Source: Methylonatrum kenyense
Lineage (GTDB): Bacteria > Pseudomonadota > Gammaproteobacteria > Nitrococcales > Aquisalimonadaceae
Assembly: GCF_023195885.1 (NCBI RefSeq)
Contig: NZ_JALPKO010000001.1
Span: 124,001-188,000, forward strand
Length of the DNA stretch: 64,000 bases
Direction: 5' to 3'
Each line of letters opens with the position of its first letter. Within the stretch, counting starts at the first letter, position 1. Made by a program: the position numbers and the translations under genes. Shown piece after piece: positions 29,352-38,506 of the stretch. The notes beneath the pieces were generated by a model that saw nothing but the letters and a program-made list of their open reading frames with translations, was not told where the DNA came from and made no database searches.

Positions 29352-30254
29352 ATGACGCAGGCGCCGTTCCGCTTCGGCCTTGAAGGCCGTGCCCGGCCAA
29401 TGGACTGGCTGAAAAGCCTGCCGCTGTACCTGTTGCCGCAGCATGCCATTTCCCGGACGACGCACCGCTTCACGCGTATCGAGAATCCGCGGATCCGTAT
29501 CCCGTTCACCAACTGGTTCATCCGACGGTTCGGCGTGGCCATGGACGAGGCCCTGGAGCCTGACCCAGGCGCCTACACCCATTTCAATGCCTTTTTCACG
29601 CGTGCACTGAGGCCCGGTGCCCGCCCGCTTCCCAGTGATCCGCAAACCCTCTGCTGTCCCGCCGACGGGGCGATCAGTGCCTTTGGCCGGCTCGCTGGGG
29701 ATCGCGTACTGCAGGCGAAGGGCCACGACTACTCCCTGTCCGCACTGCTTGGCGGCGACCCGGCTCGTGCCAGGCCGTTCCGGGACGGCTGCTTCATGAC
29801 CGTGTACCTGTCACCACGGGACTATCACCGGGTCCATATGCCCGCCGACGGCCGTCTGCTGGAAACGGTCCATGTACCCGGCAGGCTGTTCAGTGTCGGC
29901 CGCCACACGGTGCGCACGATACCCAGGCTTTTCGCCCGGAACGAACGTCTGGTCTGCCTGTTCGAGACGGTATTCGGGCCGATGGCGGTGGTCCTGGTCG
30001 GCGCGATCAATGTCGGCAGCATCGAGACCGTCTGGGCCGGCGAGGTCACACCGCCGGCGGCAAGCCGGGTAACGGTGCGCAGCTTTGAACGCGAGGCCCC
30101 GCGCTTGCTGCGCGGCCAGGAGATGGGGCGATTCAATATGGGATCGACGGTGATCCTGATCCTGCCGCCGGGCATCGCGAGGCTGAACGAAGGGCTGGAG
30201 GTGGATCAGCAGGTCAGGGTCGGCCAGGCCATCGGCTACCAGGGAATGGAGTAG
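29352..30254 (+). CDS. psd: Phosphatidylserine decarboxylase proenzyme
   Basis: 300 residues. Self-cleavage motif FNMGSTVIL, where Ser265 becomes the pyruvoyl group; the usual LGST is MGST here, a mild variant. FNAFFTRAL, CPADGAIS and VYLSPRDYHRVHMP are conserved. The enzyme makes phosphatidylethanolamine at the inner membrane. It follows the SCO gene directly. A 274-bp repeat element begins about 45 bases after the stop. Confidence 0.97.
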   Translation: MTQAPFRFGLEGRARPMDWLKSLPLYLLPQHAISRTTHRFTRIENPRIRIPFTNWFIRRFGVAMDEALEPDPGAYTHFNAFFTRALRPGARPLPSDPQTLCCPADGAISAFGRLAGDRVLQAKGHDYSLSALLGGDPARARPFRDGCFMTVYLSPRDYHRVHMPADGRLLETVHVPGRLFSVGRHTVRTIPRLFARNERLVCLFETVFGPMAVVLVGAINVGSIETVWAGEVTPPAASRVTVRSFEREAPRLLRGQEMGRFNMGSTVILILPPGIARLNEGLEVDQQVRVGQAIGYQGME

Positions 30255-30299
30255 CGCCCGGCGGCAAATGACGACCCGGAGCCGCGACCCCGGGCCGTT

Positions 30300-30573
30300 A
30301 AGGAAACGCTGATTTATTCGCACGCCTGCGTTGGAGTCCGCATTTTTTCCGAGGCAAGGCGGGCTGCGCAGTGCCGCAGTCATTCTGCGGTCAAGCAGCG
30401 CAACACAGCATTCGGGAAAAATGCGGCCCAAGTCGAAGACCCCGGCCGGTTTTGGCCCCTGGCGGCGTTGCGCTACCGGTCCGGTAGCTTCGGCTACCGA
30501 ACCGGCACCGCGCCTTGCCAGATGACCAAAACCGGTCTCGGGCGCAGACGCGGGAATAAATCAGTGTTTCCTT
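30300..30573. mobile_element. Long inverted-repeat element (MITE-like), copy 1
   Basis: Ends AAGGAAACGCTGATTTATTC and GAATAAATCAGTGTTTCCTT pair almost perfectly. Inside is a nested inverted repeat (CCGCATTTTTTCC facing GGAAAAATGCGG) and a GC-rich hairpin CCGGTAGC..GCTACCGG. It has no reading frame of its own and fills most of the 30255-30587 gap. It is close to collinear with 47208-47480. It is flanked by TTA on the left and TAA on the right, consistent with a TA-type target. Confidence 0.85.
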
Positions 30574-30587
30574 AAGTGGCATGCATA

Positions 30588-31052
30588 TCAGCCGGCAGCA
30601 TCCAGCCCGGCCCGCAACCCCGCGGTTTCGATGCCGGCGCAGGCACAGGCTGCATCCTGGTCCGAGGCATCACCGCTGACACCCACCGCGCCGATCATGC
30701 GGCTTTGGTCGTCCAGCACCAGCACGCCGCCCGGGACAGGCACGAAGGTTCCGCCGGAAGCAACGGCAACGGCCGCCAGAAACGCATCGCGGCCCTCGTT
30801 CCGCGCGCCGATCGTGCCGCTGTCGATACCAATGCCGAGGGCCGCGCGGGCCTTGCCGAGCGCCACTTCCGGCCGCATCAGACCGGCGCCATCGGCACGC
30901 TCCAGCGCCACAAGGTGACCGCCGGCGTCGAGCACGGCCACGGTCAGCGGTTGCAGCTCTCGGGCCTCACCCTCGGCGAGGGTGGCGGCGATGATTTGGC
31001 GTGCCGTGGCGAGAGGCAGGGTCACGGCAGCGTGAAAGACATCTGCGGGCAT
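30588..31052 (-). CDS. GlcG/HbpS family heme-binding-like protein
   Basis: 154 residues. The single domain has LTVAVLDAGGHLVALERADGA near the middle and the glycine-rich GGVLVLDDQSRMIGAVGVSG, both typical of GlcG/HbpS (DUF336). Some relatives bind heme or cobalamin; others lie in diol-degradation clusters. No such cluster is here, so the role is open. It is divergent from the helicase gene. Confidence 0.88.
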   Translation of the reverse strand: MPADVFHAAVTLPLATARQIIAATLAEGEARELQPLTVAVLDAGGHLVALERADGAGLMRPEVALGKARAALGIGIDSGTIGARNEGRDAFLAAVAVASGGTFVPVPGGVLVLDDQSRMIGAVGVSGDASDQDAACACAGIETAGLRAGLDAAG

Positions 31053-31150
31053 GGAAGGCTCCCTGTTTGGGCGGAATGGCCGTCCATGGAAGCAGAACGC
31101 GGCGGGCGTGGCCAGCCATCAGGGAACGGAAATTTTCGACGGAGGCACGC

Positions 31151-33139
31151 TTGCACCGGATTCTCTCGCTCGACCCGGATCAGAAACTGGTCGTGGCCCA
31201 CAGCCAGGGACCGGCGGCCGTGCTCGCCGGGGCCGGATCGGGCAAGACCCGATGCACCACCGAGCGCGCCCTGCGCCGCCTGGCCGAAGATCGGCTGCCA
31301 CCCGCCTCCATGGTCCTGCTGACGTTCACCAACCGGGCCGCCGCGGAAATGCGTGATCGCCTGCAACAGGGCTTGCCGGCCGGTGCGGAGCTGCCGTTCA
31401 TCGGCACCTTCCACGCCTTCGGCCGGCAGCTGTTGCGCCAGCACGGTTCGCGGATCGGCATTCCGGCGCGGACCACGCAGATGGACGGAGAGGATAGCCG
31501 GCGGATGCTCGACACCCTGCTCGCGGGCGTGCTCACCGATCGGCGACGGCGGCAGGCGGCCATCGCCGTGCATGAGGCCTGCACGGCGCGCGGCCTGGAC
31601 ATTGCCGCTGAGGGCGATCTCCGGGCCTTCCATGATGCCCTGTCCGCGGCCGACTTCGGCCCGGTGGCGATTGCGCGCTGCCTGCAGCGATTCCGCCGTT
31701 TCGAGACGCAGAAACGGGAGTCCGGGCTGCTCGATTACAGCGACCTGATCCTGCTCTGCAGCCGGCTGCTGGATGCCTGCCCGGAGCTGGCCGCCGAACT
31801 GCGTGACGGCTACCGCGACATCACCGTGGACGAGGCCCAGGACACGGATGGGGCGCAATTCCGGCTGCTGCAGCGGATCGCTCCACCCTGCCGCAGTATC
31901 TTGCTGGTCGGCGACGACGACCAGGCCATCTACGAGTGGCGGCATGCCCGCCCGGATAACCTCAAGGACTTCATCGCCCAGTACCGGGCGCAAGTCTATC
32001 GCCTGGAACGCAATTACCGCTCGCGACCGGATATCGTCGACAGTGCTGCGAGGCTGGTCGCCCACAACAGCAATCGCCTCGAGAAAACGCCCCGCCCGGT
32101 GCGTTCGGCCAACGACAAGCCCTCGCTGCACCTCCACCTGTACACCGATACGCCTGCCTTGGCCGGGGGCATCGCGGCGTGCATCCAGCGCAGCCTCGAC
32201 CGCGGTCTGGCGCCGGACCACATTGCCGTGCTGTACCGCAAGAAACGCATGGTGCGGGACCTGGAATCGGCCTTGCTGGAGCACGGCATTCCGTTCGAGG
32301 TCCGTGGCAGCCTGGATCTGCTCGGCCATGCCGACGTGCGCATGATGCTTGCCGCGGCCCGCCTGGCGGCAAACCCCCGTGACGGCGGTGCCCTGATCCG
32401 GCTTGCCGAACTGATACCCGGCCTCGGCAGCCGCGGCGTCGGACGATTGCTGGCGCAGACCGGCTCGGACCCACTGGCAGCCGCCGCGGACCTCAGGCCG
32501 GACACCGCCACGGCGGCACTGGAACTGCATCGGGCGGTGGAGCGCCTGCGGCGGCTTGGTCCGAAGGCGCTGGCGCGCTGGTGTCGGGAGACGCCATTGT
32601 TCAGCCAGTGGCTGCAACGGCGCCGCCGCGAACCACCACCGGGGTCACGAAAGTACCCCCGGCTGCAGGCCGTCCAGCGTATTCTGGACAAGCGCCTCGG
32701 TGCCGGCGATGCCGCACGGCAGTGGCAGCAGGCGCTCGACGCCCTGGCGGCAACAGGTTCGGACGACCAGGGCAATGGTGTCGTATTGAGCACCATCCAT
32801 GCAGCCAAGGGGCTGGAGTGGCCGGAAGTCCACCTGGCCGGATTCACCGAGGGACTGATGCCGCTGGAGCGCGACGGCCGGGTGCAGAACGCCGCCGAGG
32901 AACGACGCCTGGGCTATGTGGCGATAACCCGCGCACGGGAATGCCTGCTGTTGCATCATGCCGACCTGATCACGCTGGACGGCGGTCCGCAGAGCAGACC
33001 AACCTCACCCTACTTGCAGGAACTCGGTACCAGCCCCCGGCAACAGGATCACCGGATCAAGGCAGCAGCCGGCGATGCCAGGCCGAAGACGGGAAACGAT
33101 TGGCTGGCAGTGATGCGCGAGCAATTATCAAAAACCTGA
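31151..33139 (+). CDS. UvrD/Rep-type superfamily 1 helicase
   Basis: 662 residues from TTG 31151, chosen because GGAGG lies 5 bases upstream (31141-31145) and the helicase domain begins right after it. Walker A AGAGSGKT is at 26-33. Other motifs: VDEAQDTD, GDDDQAIYEWRHA, STIHAAKGLEW and VAITRARECLLL. It would unwind DNA 3' to 5'. It is shorter than UvrD or Rep and lacks their full C-terminal region, so it is a separate small branch; partner and pathway are unknown. Confidence 0.9.
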   Translation: MHRILSLDPDQKLVVAHSQGPAAVLAGAGSGKTRCTTERALRRLAEDRLPPASMVLLTFTNRAAAEMRDRLQQGLPAGAELPFIGTFHAFGRQLLRQHGSRIGIPARTTQMDGEDSRRMLDTLLAGVLTDRRRRQAAIAVHEACTARGLDIAAEGDLRAFHDALSAADFGPVAIARCLQRFRRFETQKRESGLLDYSDLILLCSRLLDACPELAAELRDGYRDITVDEAQDTDGAQFRLLQRIAPPCRSILLVGDDDQAIYEWRHARPDNLKDFIAQYRAQVYRLERNYRSRPDIVDSAARLVAHNSNRLEKTPRPVRSANDKPSLHLHLYTDTPALAGGIAACIQRSLDRGLAPDHIAVLYRKKRMVRDLESALLEHGIPFEVRGSLDLLGHADVRMMLAAARLAANPRDGGALIRLAELIPGLGSRGVGRLLAQTGSDPLAAAADLRPDTATAALELHRAVERLRRLGPKALARWCRETPLFSQWLQRRRREPPPGSRKYPRLQAVQRILDKRLGAGDAARQWQQALDALAATGSDDQGNGVVLSTIHAAKGLEWPEVHLAGFTEGLMPLERDGRVQNAAEERRLGYVAITRARECLLLHHADLITLDGGPQSRPTSPYLQELGTSPRQQDHRIKAAAGDARPKTGNDWLAVMREQLSKT

Positions 33140-33162
33140 ACAGGGGAACAAGGAGAACGACC

Positions 33163-33552
33163 ATGCTGATGAACGACGCGCTGGGAAAATTCATTCTGCG
33201 ACAGACGCTGGGCATTCTGATGCTGTTCCATGGCGTGCATAAACTCTTTCACGGCATCGACGGCATCAAGGGCCTGGTGGTGAATCACGGCCTGCCGGAA
33301 CTCTTCGCATACGGCGTCTACATTGGCGAAGTGGTGGCACCAGTGCTCATCATTCTGGGCTTTTACGCCCGCATCGGCGCACTGTTGATCGTGATCAACA
33401 TGCTGGTGGCAATAGCGCTGGCCCATCCGCATGAACTGTTTATGCTGACCCAGCACGGCGGTTGGCAGCTGGAACTGCAGGGCTTTTTCCTGTTCACGGC
33501 GGTCACGCTTTTCTTCACCGGGCCGGGTGCTTTCAGCGTTAATCGACGCTAG
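33163..33552 (+). CDS. DoxX family membrane protein
   Basis: 129 residues, four hydrophobic helices, with the family pattern LMLFHGVHKLFHGIDGIKG and YGVYIGEVVAPVLIILGFYAR. AGGAG ribosome site upstream. DoxX-like proteins are small inner-membrane proteins of mostly unknown biochemical role, some linked to redox processes. A strong hairpin follows the stop. Confidence 0.92.
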   Translation: MLMNDALGKFILRQTLGILMLFHGVHKLFHGIDGIKGLVVNHGLPELFAYGVYIGEVVAPVLIILGFYARIGALLIVINMLVAIALAHPHELFMLTQHGGWQLELQGFFLFTAVTLFFTGPGAFSVNRR

Positions 33553-33570
33553 TCGCATCACCTAAAATCG

Positions 33571-33606
33571 CCGCAGGCAGGCGCCAAACCCGGGGCCTGC
33601 CTGCGG
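33571..33606. terminator. Strong hairpin after the DoxX gene
   Basis: Twelve-bp perfect stem CCGCAGGCAGGC facing GCCTGCCTGCGG with a 12-base loop. No T-run follows (TAAATCAC), so it may act as a transcript 3'-end stabiliser or a weak terminator. Confidence 0.55.
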
Positions 33607-33633
33607 TAAATCACAAAAACTTCATGCCGGGCA

Positions 33634-33661
33634 TTGGCGGAATGCGGAGATTGGGTATACA
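33634..33661 (+). promoter_or_regulatory. Candidate sigma-70 promoter for the cold-shock gene
   Basis: TTGGCG, 16 bases, TATACA. This would give a 5' untranslated leader of about 125 bases before the csp start, as is usual for cold-shock genes whose leader RNA senses temperature. Position and match support it; the start site is not shown. Confidence 0.5.
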
Positions 33662-33795
33662 TTTCCCCTTAGCAGTGTCAGCCCTGTCGCAAGATCCGGT
33701 AGTCTTCCCGCGTTGGTAGTCACTCCAGGACGTTGTTGTTCAGTAAGACCTGCTAAATCGTTAATAGAGACAATTTCCGAAGGAGCAGACTCCAA

Positions 33796-33999
33796 ATGAT
33801 GACCGGTACCGTGAAGTGGTTCGATGAGAGCAAGGGCTTTGGCTTCATCTCTCCGGAAGACGGCGGCAAGGACGTGTTCGTGCATTTCTCCGCCATTCAG
33901 GGCGACGGTTTCCGCACCCTGGCCGAAGGCCAGCGCGTGCAGTTCGAAACCCAGACCACGCCGAAAGGCCTGGCTGCCGCGAACGTCTCCGCCATCTGA
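33796..33999 (+). CDS. Cold-shock domain protein (CspA family)
   Basis: 67 residues; one cold-shock domain with RNP1 [11 protein letters not shown] and RNP2 [10 protein letters not shown]. Binds single-stranded RNA or DNA and acts as an RNA chaperone. Two ATG codons stand in tandem after AAGGAG, so the start may be 33799. It has a long leader and its own terminator, so it is monocistronic. Confidence 0.97.
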   Translation: MMTGTVKWFDESKGFGFISPEDGGKDVFVHFSAIQGDGFRTLAEGQRVQFETQTTPKGLAAANVSAI

Positions 34000-34018
34000 T
34001 CCGGACCAACATTCGCAC

Positions 34019-34045
34019 AAAAAACCCCGCCTAGGCGGGGTTTTC
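34019..34045. terminator. Bidirectional rho-independent terminator
   Basis: AAAACCCCGCC pairs perfectly with GGCGGGGTTTT around TA. It has T-runs in both directions and lies between the convergent csp gene and the minus-strand TraB operon. Confidence 0.92.
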
Positions 34046-34063
34046 TTTGAACGGACAATCGAA

Positions 34064-34594
34064 TCAGAGCTCAACACCCTCCTCGCCCCGGCGGAACTCG
34101 ACGGTCATGTCCGCCCGGGGATAATCGCCGTCACTGTCGCGATGGCCAATCCAGATATTGAAACTCCCCGGACTGACGTCATCCAGCACGAGACTGAGCT
34201 GGCTGCGCGCGCCAGAGGCCGCCAGCGAAGAGCAGACCCACTCGCGCTCGCTGGAATAGACCACGATCAACAGCGGTTCCCTGGTCGCCAGCCGGATAAC
34301 AAGATCCCTGAGCTCCTCGGTCCGCAGATTGAGGTCGAGATCCGGCTGCGCCTGCTCGACATAGCCCTGACAGTCTTCGCCAGCCGCCTCCGGCATGGCC
34401 ATGCCGCCGCCAGCGCGGACCGGGAGCATCGCCAGCCAGTCGCTCTCGTCGGCATGCGCATTCAGCGTGCCGTAGAGCGGCGCCCCCTGCCAATCGGGAT
34501 AGGCCTCCGCCTGCGCCAGCGGCGCCACCAACACGCCGGCGACCAGTACCAGCGCAAGCATGGCCTTGGGCCAGGACCTGCTCGTGGAATCCAT
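34064..34594 (-). CDS. Secreted protein of unknown function
   Basis: 176 residues: signal peptide (about 1-29, ending APLAQA) then a small beta-rich domain. The pattern CQGYVEQAQPDLDLNLR ... VYSSEREWVCSS ... SFNIWIGHRDSDGDYPRADM resembles small secreted proteins often loosely annotated as peptidase S1; no protease triad is seen. Two cysteines could form a disulfide. The start overlaps the TraB-like gene stop (TGATG), so the two are translationally coupled and probably function together in the envelope. Confidence 0.75.
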   Translation of the reverse strand: MDSTSRSWPKAMLALVLVAGVLVAPLAQAEAYPDWQGAPLYGTLNAHADESDWLAMLPVRAGGGMAMPEAAGEDCQGYVEQAQPDLDLNLRTEELRDLVIRLATREPLLIVVYSSEREWVCSSLAASGARSQLSLVLDDVSPGSFNIWIGHRDSDGDYPRADMTVEFRRGEEGVEL

Positions 34595-35493
34595 CAGCCT
34601 CCCCTTTCGCGAACGCGCTCCGGCGCATGTCCTGCGCGGCGCAAACCGTCAAGCACACTGTCCTCGCCCACCAGATGCAGGGCACCCACCGCAATGAAGT
34701 AGGTCCCCGGCTCGGCCAGCATGGCTTCAAGCTGCGGCAACCAGTTGCGGTGCCGATCGACGATCAGTGCCTGATAGAGATCCGGGTAATCGCTGTAGGT
34801 TTCGAGCAGATAGCGTTCCTGCGCGGCCACATCGCCCGCCGACCAGGCCTCCAGGGTCTGCCGGGTGATCGTCTCCAGATCATCCATTTCCCGCGCGGTC
34901 TGCATCAGCAGGGCGATCTGGGTCTGCTCGGACAGATTGGCCAGCACACCGAGCTGCTCGCGGAATTTCTCCAGCTCCCGGACCTCCATGTCTTCGCCCG
35001 CCTGCCGCAGCAGGTAGGACTCGACACCCTGATCGGGACGCATTCCAAGCTGATGCAGGGAACTCAGTGTCAACGTCATGCCTGCGAGCCAGGGCTGCAT
35101 GCCCTCCAGCAGCACCGGCTGCAGGCCCACCTGCTCGACGGCAGCGCGCACCTCGGCCCAGCGTTCGGGGCCGACAATCGCCGACAACCGACGGCCATCG
35201 GTATTGAGCCCGCGCTGGAACATCAACTGCTGGATCTCAGCCTGATTCAGGTTGCTCAGGTTCATTTCCAGCACCAGCACGTCGCTGGCCTCGAAGGCAC
35301 GCTCGATGACCGGCGCCAGCGGCGCGTGTCCCTCCGGCAGAAGATGCATGGTGCCGAAGAGATAAAGCGTGGAATCCCCGCTGTCCACCCGCCATAGCGC
35401 GGGATGCTCCTGCTCGTCGGCGGCAAGGATGCCACTGACGCCAAGGCACAGGATCAGAAGGATGAACCATCGGAACGTTGACGAAACAGCCAT
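34594..35493 (-). CDS. TraB/GumN family protein
   Basis: 299 residues from ATG 35493 with GAGGG eight bases upstream; a TTG at 35508 is an alternative. Signal peptide, then the TraB/GumN (Tiki-like) domain with LYLFGTMHLLPEG near the start and YFIAVGALHLVGEDSVLDGL at the end. The GTMH and GALHLVG motifs mark a predicted metalloprotease-like active site; activity in bacteria is unproven. It is followed by the small secreted protein with overlapping stop and start. Confidence 0.92.
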   Translation of the reverse strand: MAVSSTFRWFILLILCLGVSGILAADEQEHPALWRVDSGDSTLYLFGTMHLLPEGHAPLAPVIERAFEASDVLVLEMNLSNLNQAEIQQLMFQRGLNTDGRRLSAIVGPERWAEVRAAVEQVGLQPVLLEGMQPWLAGMTLTLSSLHQLGMRPDQGVESYLLRQAGEDMEVRELEKFREQLGVLANLSEQTQIALLMQTAREMDDLETITRQTLEAWSAGDVAAQERYLLETYSDYPDLYQALIVDRHRNWLPQLEAMLAEPGTYFIAVGALHLVGEDSVLDGLRRAGHAPERVRERGG

Positions 35494-35504
35494 GAGCAGG
35501 GCCC

Positions 35505-36125
35505 TCAAAGGCGGAACAGATACTCCTGCATGCCGTTGCCAAGCAGCACGGCACGCTCCATCTGCAGCCCGCCAAGGCGTTTCTGCAGTTCAGCGGGCGC
35601 GTGCCGGGGCGCCGGTCGGCGGCTTCCCGAACGCACGCTCGCATAACGAACGGCACCGTCCCGATCAAGGAACAGCGGATGCATCGGGTCCGGCATATCG
35701 CTGGCGCTGTACTCGGTGATGGCATGGATCAGGCCACCGGAGGCGAGCAAATGCCTCAGGCGCCGCCCCAGGGCTTCCAGGACCGGGGTCTCCAGGTAAT
35801 CAAGTAGCTGCCAACACAGCACCAGGTCCGCATTGCCGAACACACTGGCCGGAAGCAATTCGTCGATGACCGCGTCCAGCGAAACCGGCTCCTGCCTGGC
35901 GTCCAGGCGCATCAGATCGTCCAGCACGTCACCTATGCAGTACCGGCATCGAAACCCGGACAGTAAGTCCAGGCTGCCCGGCTGAGCACCACCGAGATCA
36001 AGGATCACCCGCCGCTCGCCGGCCTCCAGGCTATCAATGGTCGCCTGCAGCAGGCGCGCCGGGAAGGCTTCCGTATCCCGCGTACCTCCCGGGGCCCGCC
36101 CCCGCTCCCGCTCAGCTACCGTCAT
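35505..36125 (-). CDS. SAM-dependent methyltransferase-like protein
   Basis: 206 residues. RRVILDLGGAQPGSLDLLSG has the position and shape of the SAM-binding glycine motif (LGGAQPG replaces the usual GxGxG), and ADLVLCWQLLDYLETPVLEALG matches the post-II helix region of class I methyltransferases. The degenerate motif leaves activity uncertain. It sits between the bactofilin and TraB genes on the same strand. The target is not predictable. Confidence 0.6.
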   Translation of the reverse strand: MTVAERERGRAPGGTRDTEAFPARLLQATIDSLEAGERRVILDLGGAQPGSLDLLSGFRCRYCIGDVLDDLMRLDARQEPVSLDAVIDELLPASVFGNADLVLCWQLLDYLETPVLEALGRRLRHLLASGGLIHAITEYSASDMPDPMHPLFLDRDGAVRYASVRSGSRRPAPRHAPAELQKRLGGLQMERAVLLGNGMQEYLFRL

Positions 36126-36158
36126 TGCCCGGGTGTCTGACGTAGGAATGCCACCGGA

Positions 36159-36767
36159 TCAGGCGCCGCCTTTGCCACCCGCAGCTTCGGCCGTCGGCTT
36201 GGCCTGCGAGCCGGAACCTGTGGTCTTGGTTTCGGCGGGCGCGGCAGCACCGCCACCACTTGCCGACGTTTCGGCCGCCGATGCCTGTTTGGCCTTGTTC
36301 ATCGCCGACTCGACTGACTTGCTGTCCATCTCGATGGCGCCCTTGAAGCGGGCACCCTCTTCCAGCGCGACCCGCGGCGCCATCAGGTTGCCGCGAATTT
36401 CGGCGGACTTCCGGATCACGATGCGATCGGCACCGTAAAGGTCGCCGTCCACCGAGCCCTCGACGTACACCGTGTGGGCGTAGACCTCGGCCTTCAGACG
36501 CCCCTTGGGCCCGATGGTCAGGCTGTTCTCCGGCAGGTGGACCCGTCCGCTGATCTGGCCCTCGATGACGAGGTCTTCACCGCCACGCAGCGTGCCCTCG
36601 ATATGAATGGATGGGCCAATCACCGCGGCCCCCCGGCCCCCGGTTGCCTGACTGCTGCCCTGCGCTGCCGGTGTTGCGGTCGTTTCCCGATCCTGCATCT
36701 TGACGTCCTCCTGGCTGGTGGCCGGCTTGCCGCCGTCCCCACGTTTCCCCAAATCGAACATGGACAT
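36159..36767 (-). CDS. Bactofilin (polymer-forming cytoskeletal protein)
   Basis: 202 residues from ATG 36767, preceded by a strong GGAGGAGAGAGG site. Flexible N terminus, then the bactofilin beta-helix (IGPSIHIEGTLRGGEDLVIEG ... VYVEGSVDGDLYGADRI), then a low-complexity Ala/Gly/Thr tail. Bactofilins polymerise without nucleotide and position envelope enzymes. No LytM peptidase gene lies next to it. Confidence 0.94.
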   Translation of the reverse strand: MSMFDLGKRGDGGKPATSQEDVKMQDRETTATPAAQGSSQATGGRGAAVIGPSIHIEGTLRGGEDLVIEGQISGRVHLPENSLTIGPKGRLKAEVYAHTVYVEGSVDGDLYGADRIVIRKSAEIRGNLMAPRVALEEGARFKGAIEMDSKSVESAMNKAKQASAAETSASGGGAAAPAETKTTGSGSQAKPTAEAAGGKGGA

Positions 36768-36864
36768 GCCTCTCTCCTCCAACACCCTGGCCGAGCCGTA
36801 TTCCGCGGCCCGGCAGTGGCACGAATCGTTGTACGGGCAGCAGTTCCAGCGCGCCCGGGACTTT

Positions 36865-36916
36865 AGAGAAACACTGAACTCCAACGCGGGCGTGCGAATG
36901 GATCAGTGTTTCCCTA
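36865..36916. repeat. Short inverted-repeat element at the glgC stop
   Basis: Left end AGAGAAACACTGAACTCC, GC-rich loop (shared with 7029-7040), right end GGATCAGTGTTTCCCTA. The final CTA is the complement of the glgC TAG stop, so the element forms the end of that gene. Confidence 0.8.
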
Positions 36917-38194
36917 GCGAACGTGATCAACCTCCTGGCCAAGCATTTCCGGGGTGACCAGCACGACACCTCCCGGAGAGACGTAGAAGCGGCTGCGATC
37001 CTGTTCCACATCGTAGCCAATGACGGTGCCGTTCGGGATCCGACAGCCTTCGTCGATCACCGCGCGCCGGATGCGACTGCCCTGGCCCACGGTGACCGCC
37101 GGCAGCACCACCGAATCTTCCACCACCGACTGCGGCTGCACCTGCACCTGCGAAAAAAGCAGGCTGTGGCGCACCAGCGAGCCGGAGATGATGTCGCCCC
37201 CCGAGACCATGGAATCCAATGCCATGCCGGGCAGGTCCTCGTCGTTCAACTGCACATTGATGAACTTTGCCGGCGGCAACTGTGCCTGGTAGGTCCAGAT
37301 CGGCCAGAGTTCATCATAGATGTTCAGTTCCGGCCGGGCGCCAATCAACTCCTGATTGGCTTCGTAAAACGCATCCACGGTCCCCACATCCCGCCAGTAG
37401 GGTTGTTCGCCACTCTGCGGATCGCGAAACGGATAGGCAACGACTTTCGCCTCGTGAATCGCCCGCGGAATGACATCGCGGCCGAAATCACGGTCCGAAT
37501 CGGGGTCTTCTGCATCCTGGCGCAGCGCCCGGAACAGGTAGTCACGATTGAAAACATAGATGCCCATGGATACCAGCGCATTGCTGGAATCCCCCGGGAT
37601 CGGATCCGGATTCTCCGGCTTCTCGGTAAATTCCAGCACCTGCCCATGCTCATCGACGCTCATCACACCGAAGGCCCGGGCCCGCTCCAGCGGCGTTTCG
37701 ACACAGCCCACAGTCATCTCGGCCCCGGACTCCACGTGCCGGGCGATCATCGTGCCGTAGTCCATCTTGTAGACGTGATCACCGGCCAGCACCAGGACAT
37801 AGCGGGGATCATGGGCGGTGATGATGTCAATGCTCTGGTACACCGCGTCGGCGGTGCCCGCATACCACAGCGGCTGATCCAGTCGCTGCTGGGCTGGCAC
37901 CAGTTCGACGAACTCGCCGAATTCGCCGCGCAGGAAGCCCCAGCCTCGCTGTACATGCTGGATCAGGGAGTGCGCCTTGTATTGGGTCAGGACCTGGATT
38001 CGGCGAATGCCGGAATTGATGCAGTTGGAGAGCGGAAAATCGATCAGACGAAACTTGCCGCCGAAGGGCACCGCCGGTTTTGTCCGCCAGTCGGTGAGAT
38101 TGACCAACCGCCCGCCTCGGCCACCAGCAAGAATCATGGCCAGCGTGTCCCTGGTCAGGCGGCTGACGAAACGGGGATTGCTCTCGAGAAACAT
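36914..38194 (-). CDS. glgC: Glucose-1-phosphate adenylyltransferase
   Basis: 426 residues. Pyrophosphorylase motif [11 protein letters not shown] with [20 protein letters not shown], and the left-handed beta-helix C terminus ([21 protein letters not shown]). It makes ADP-glucose for glycogen. The last residues (EVDHVR) are followed by a TAG supplied by a repeat element. No other glycogen gene is in the window. A medium-size repeat element lies just upstream. Confidence 0.97.
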   Translation of the reverse strand: MFLESNPRFVSRLTRDTLAMILAGGRGGRLVNLTDWRTKPAVPFGGKFRLIDFPLSNCINSGIRRIQVLTQYKAHSLIQHVQRGWGFLRGEFGEFVELVPAQQRLDQPLWYAGTADAVYQSIDIITAHDPRYVLVLAGDHVYKMDYGTMIARHVESGAEMTVGCVETPLERARAFGVMSVDEHGQVLEFTEKPENPDPIPGDSSNALVSMGIYVFNRDYLFRALRQDAEDPDSDRDFGRDVIPRAIHEAKVVAYPFRDPQSGEQPYWRDVGTVDAFYEANQELIGARPELNIYDELWPIWTYQAQLPPAKFINVQLNDEDLPGMALDSMVSGGDIISGSLVRHSLLFSQVQVQPQSVVEDSVVLPAVTVGQGSRIRRAVIDEGCRIPNGTVIGYDVEQDRSRFYVSPGGVVLVTPEMLGQEVDHVR

Positions 38195-38210
38195 GCGTCT
38201 GCCTTGTTGT

Positions 38211-38338
38211 TAGGAAAACACCGATCCGTTCCCGCGCCTGCGCCGGGGTCCGCAGCGTCCCCGAGGCAAGGCGCGCCCTGCGGCACCGCCGTGATCCCGC
38301 GGTCAGGCAGCGCGACACGAGTGAATCAGCGTTTCCCT
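38211..38338. mobile_element. Medium inverted-repeat element (internal deletion form)
   Basis: Ends TAGGAAAACACCGATCCG and GTGAATCAGCGTTTCCCT. The first two-thirds align with the first part of the 274-bp form (GAGGCAAGGCGCGCCCTG ... GCAGCGCGACACGAG), after which it jumps to the right end. It therefore looks like a shortened derivative. It lies upstream of glgC; the rest of the 38195-38506 gap shows no gene. Confidence 0.75.
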
Positions 38339-38506
38339 GTGCTCCGACGCGGGCCTGGCTACTCTCGCAGCCGGCCGACAACCGGCTTCTGGCCGGTCCC
38401 CGGGAAAACTTCCGACAAGCCCGTCGATGGACGTGGAACCGACAGGATCTTGAAGACACTGCACCGTTTGCGGGCAGCATACTGGCGAGCGCCGCCCATG
38501 CCAATC

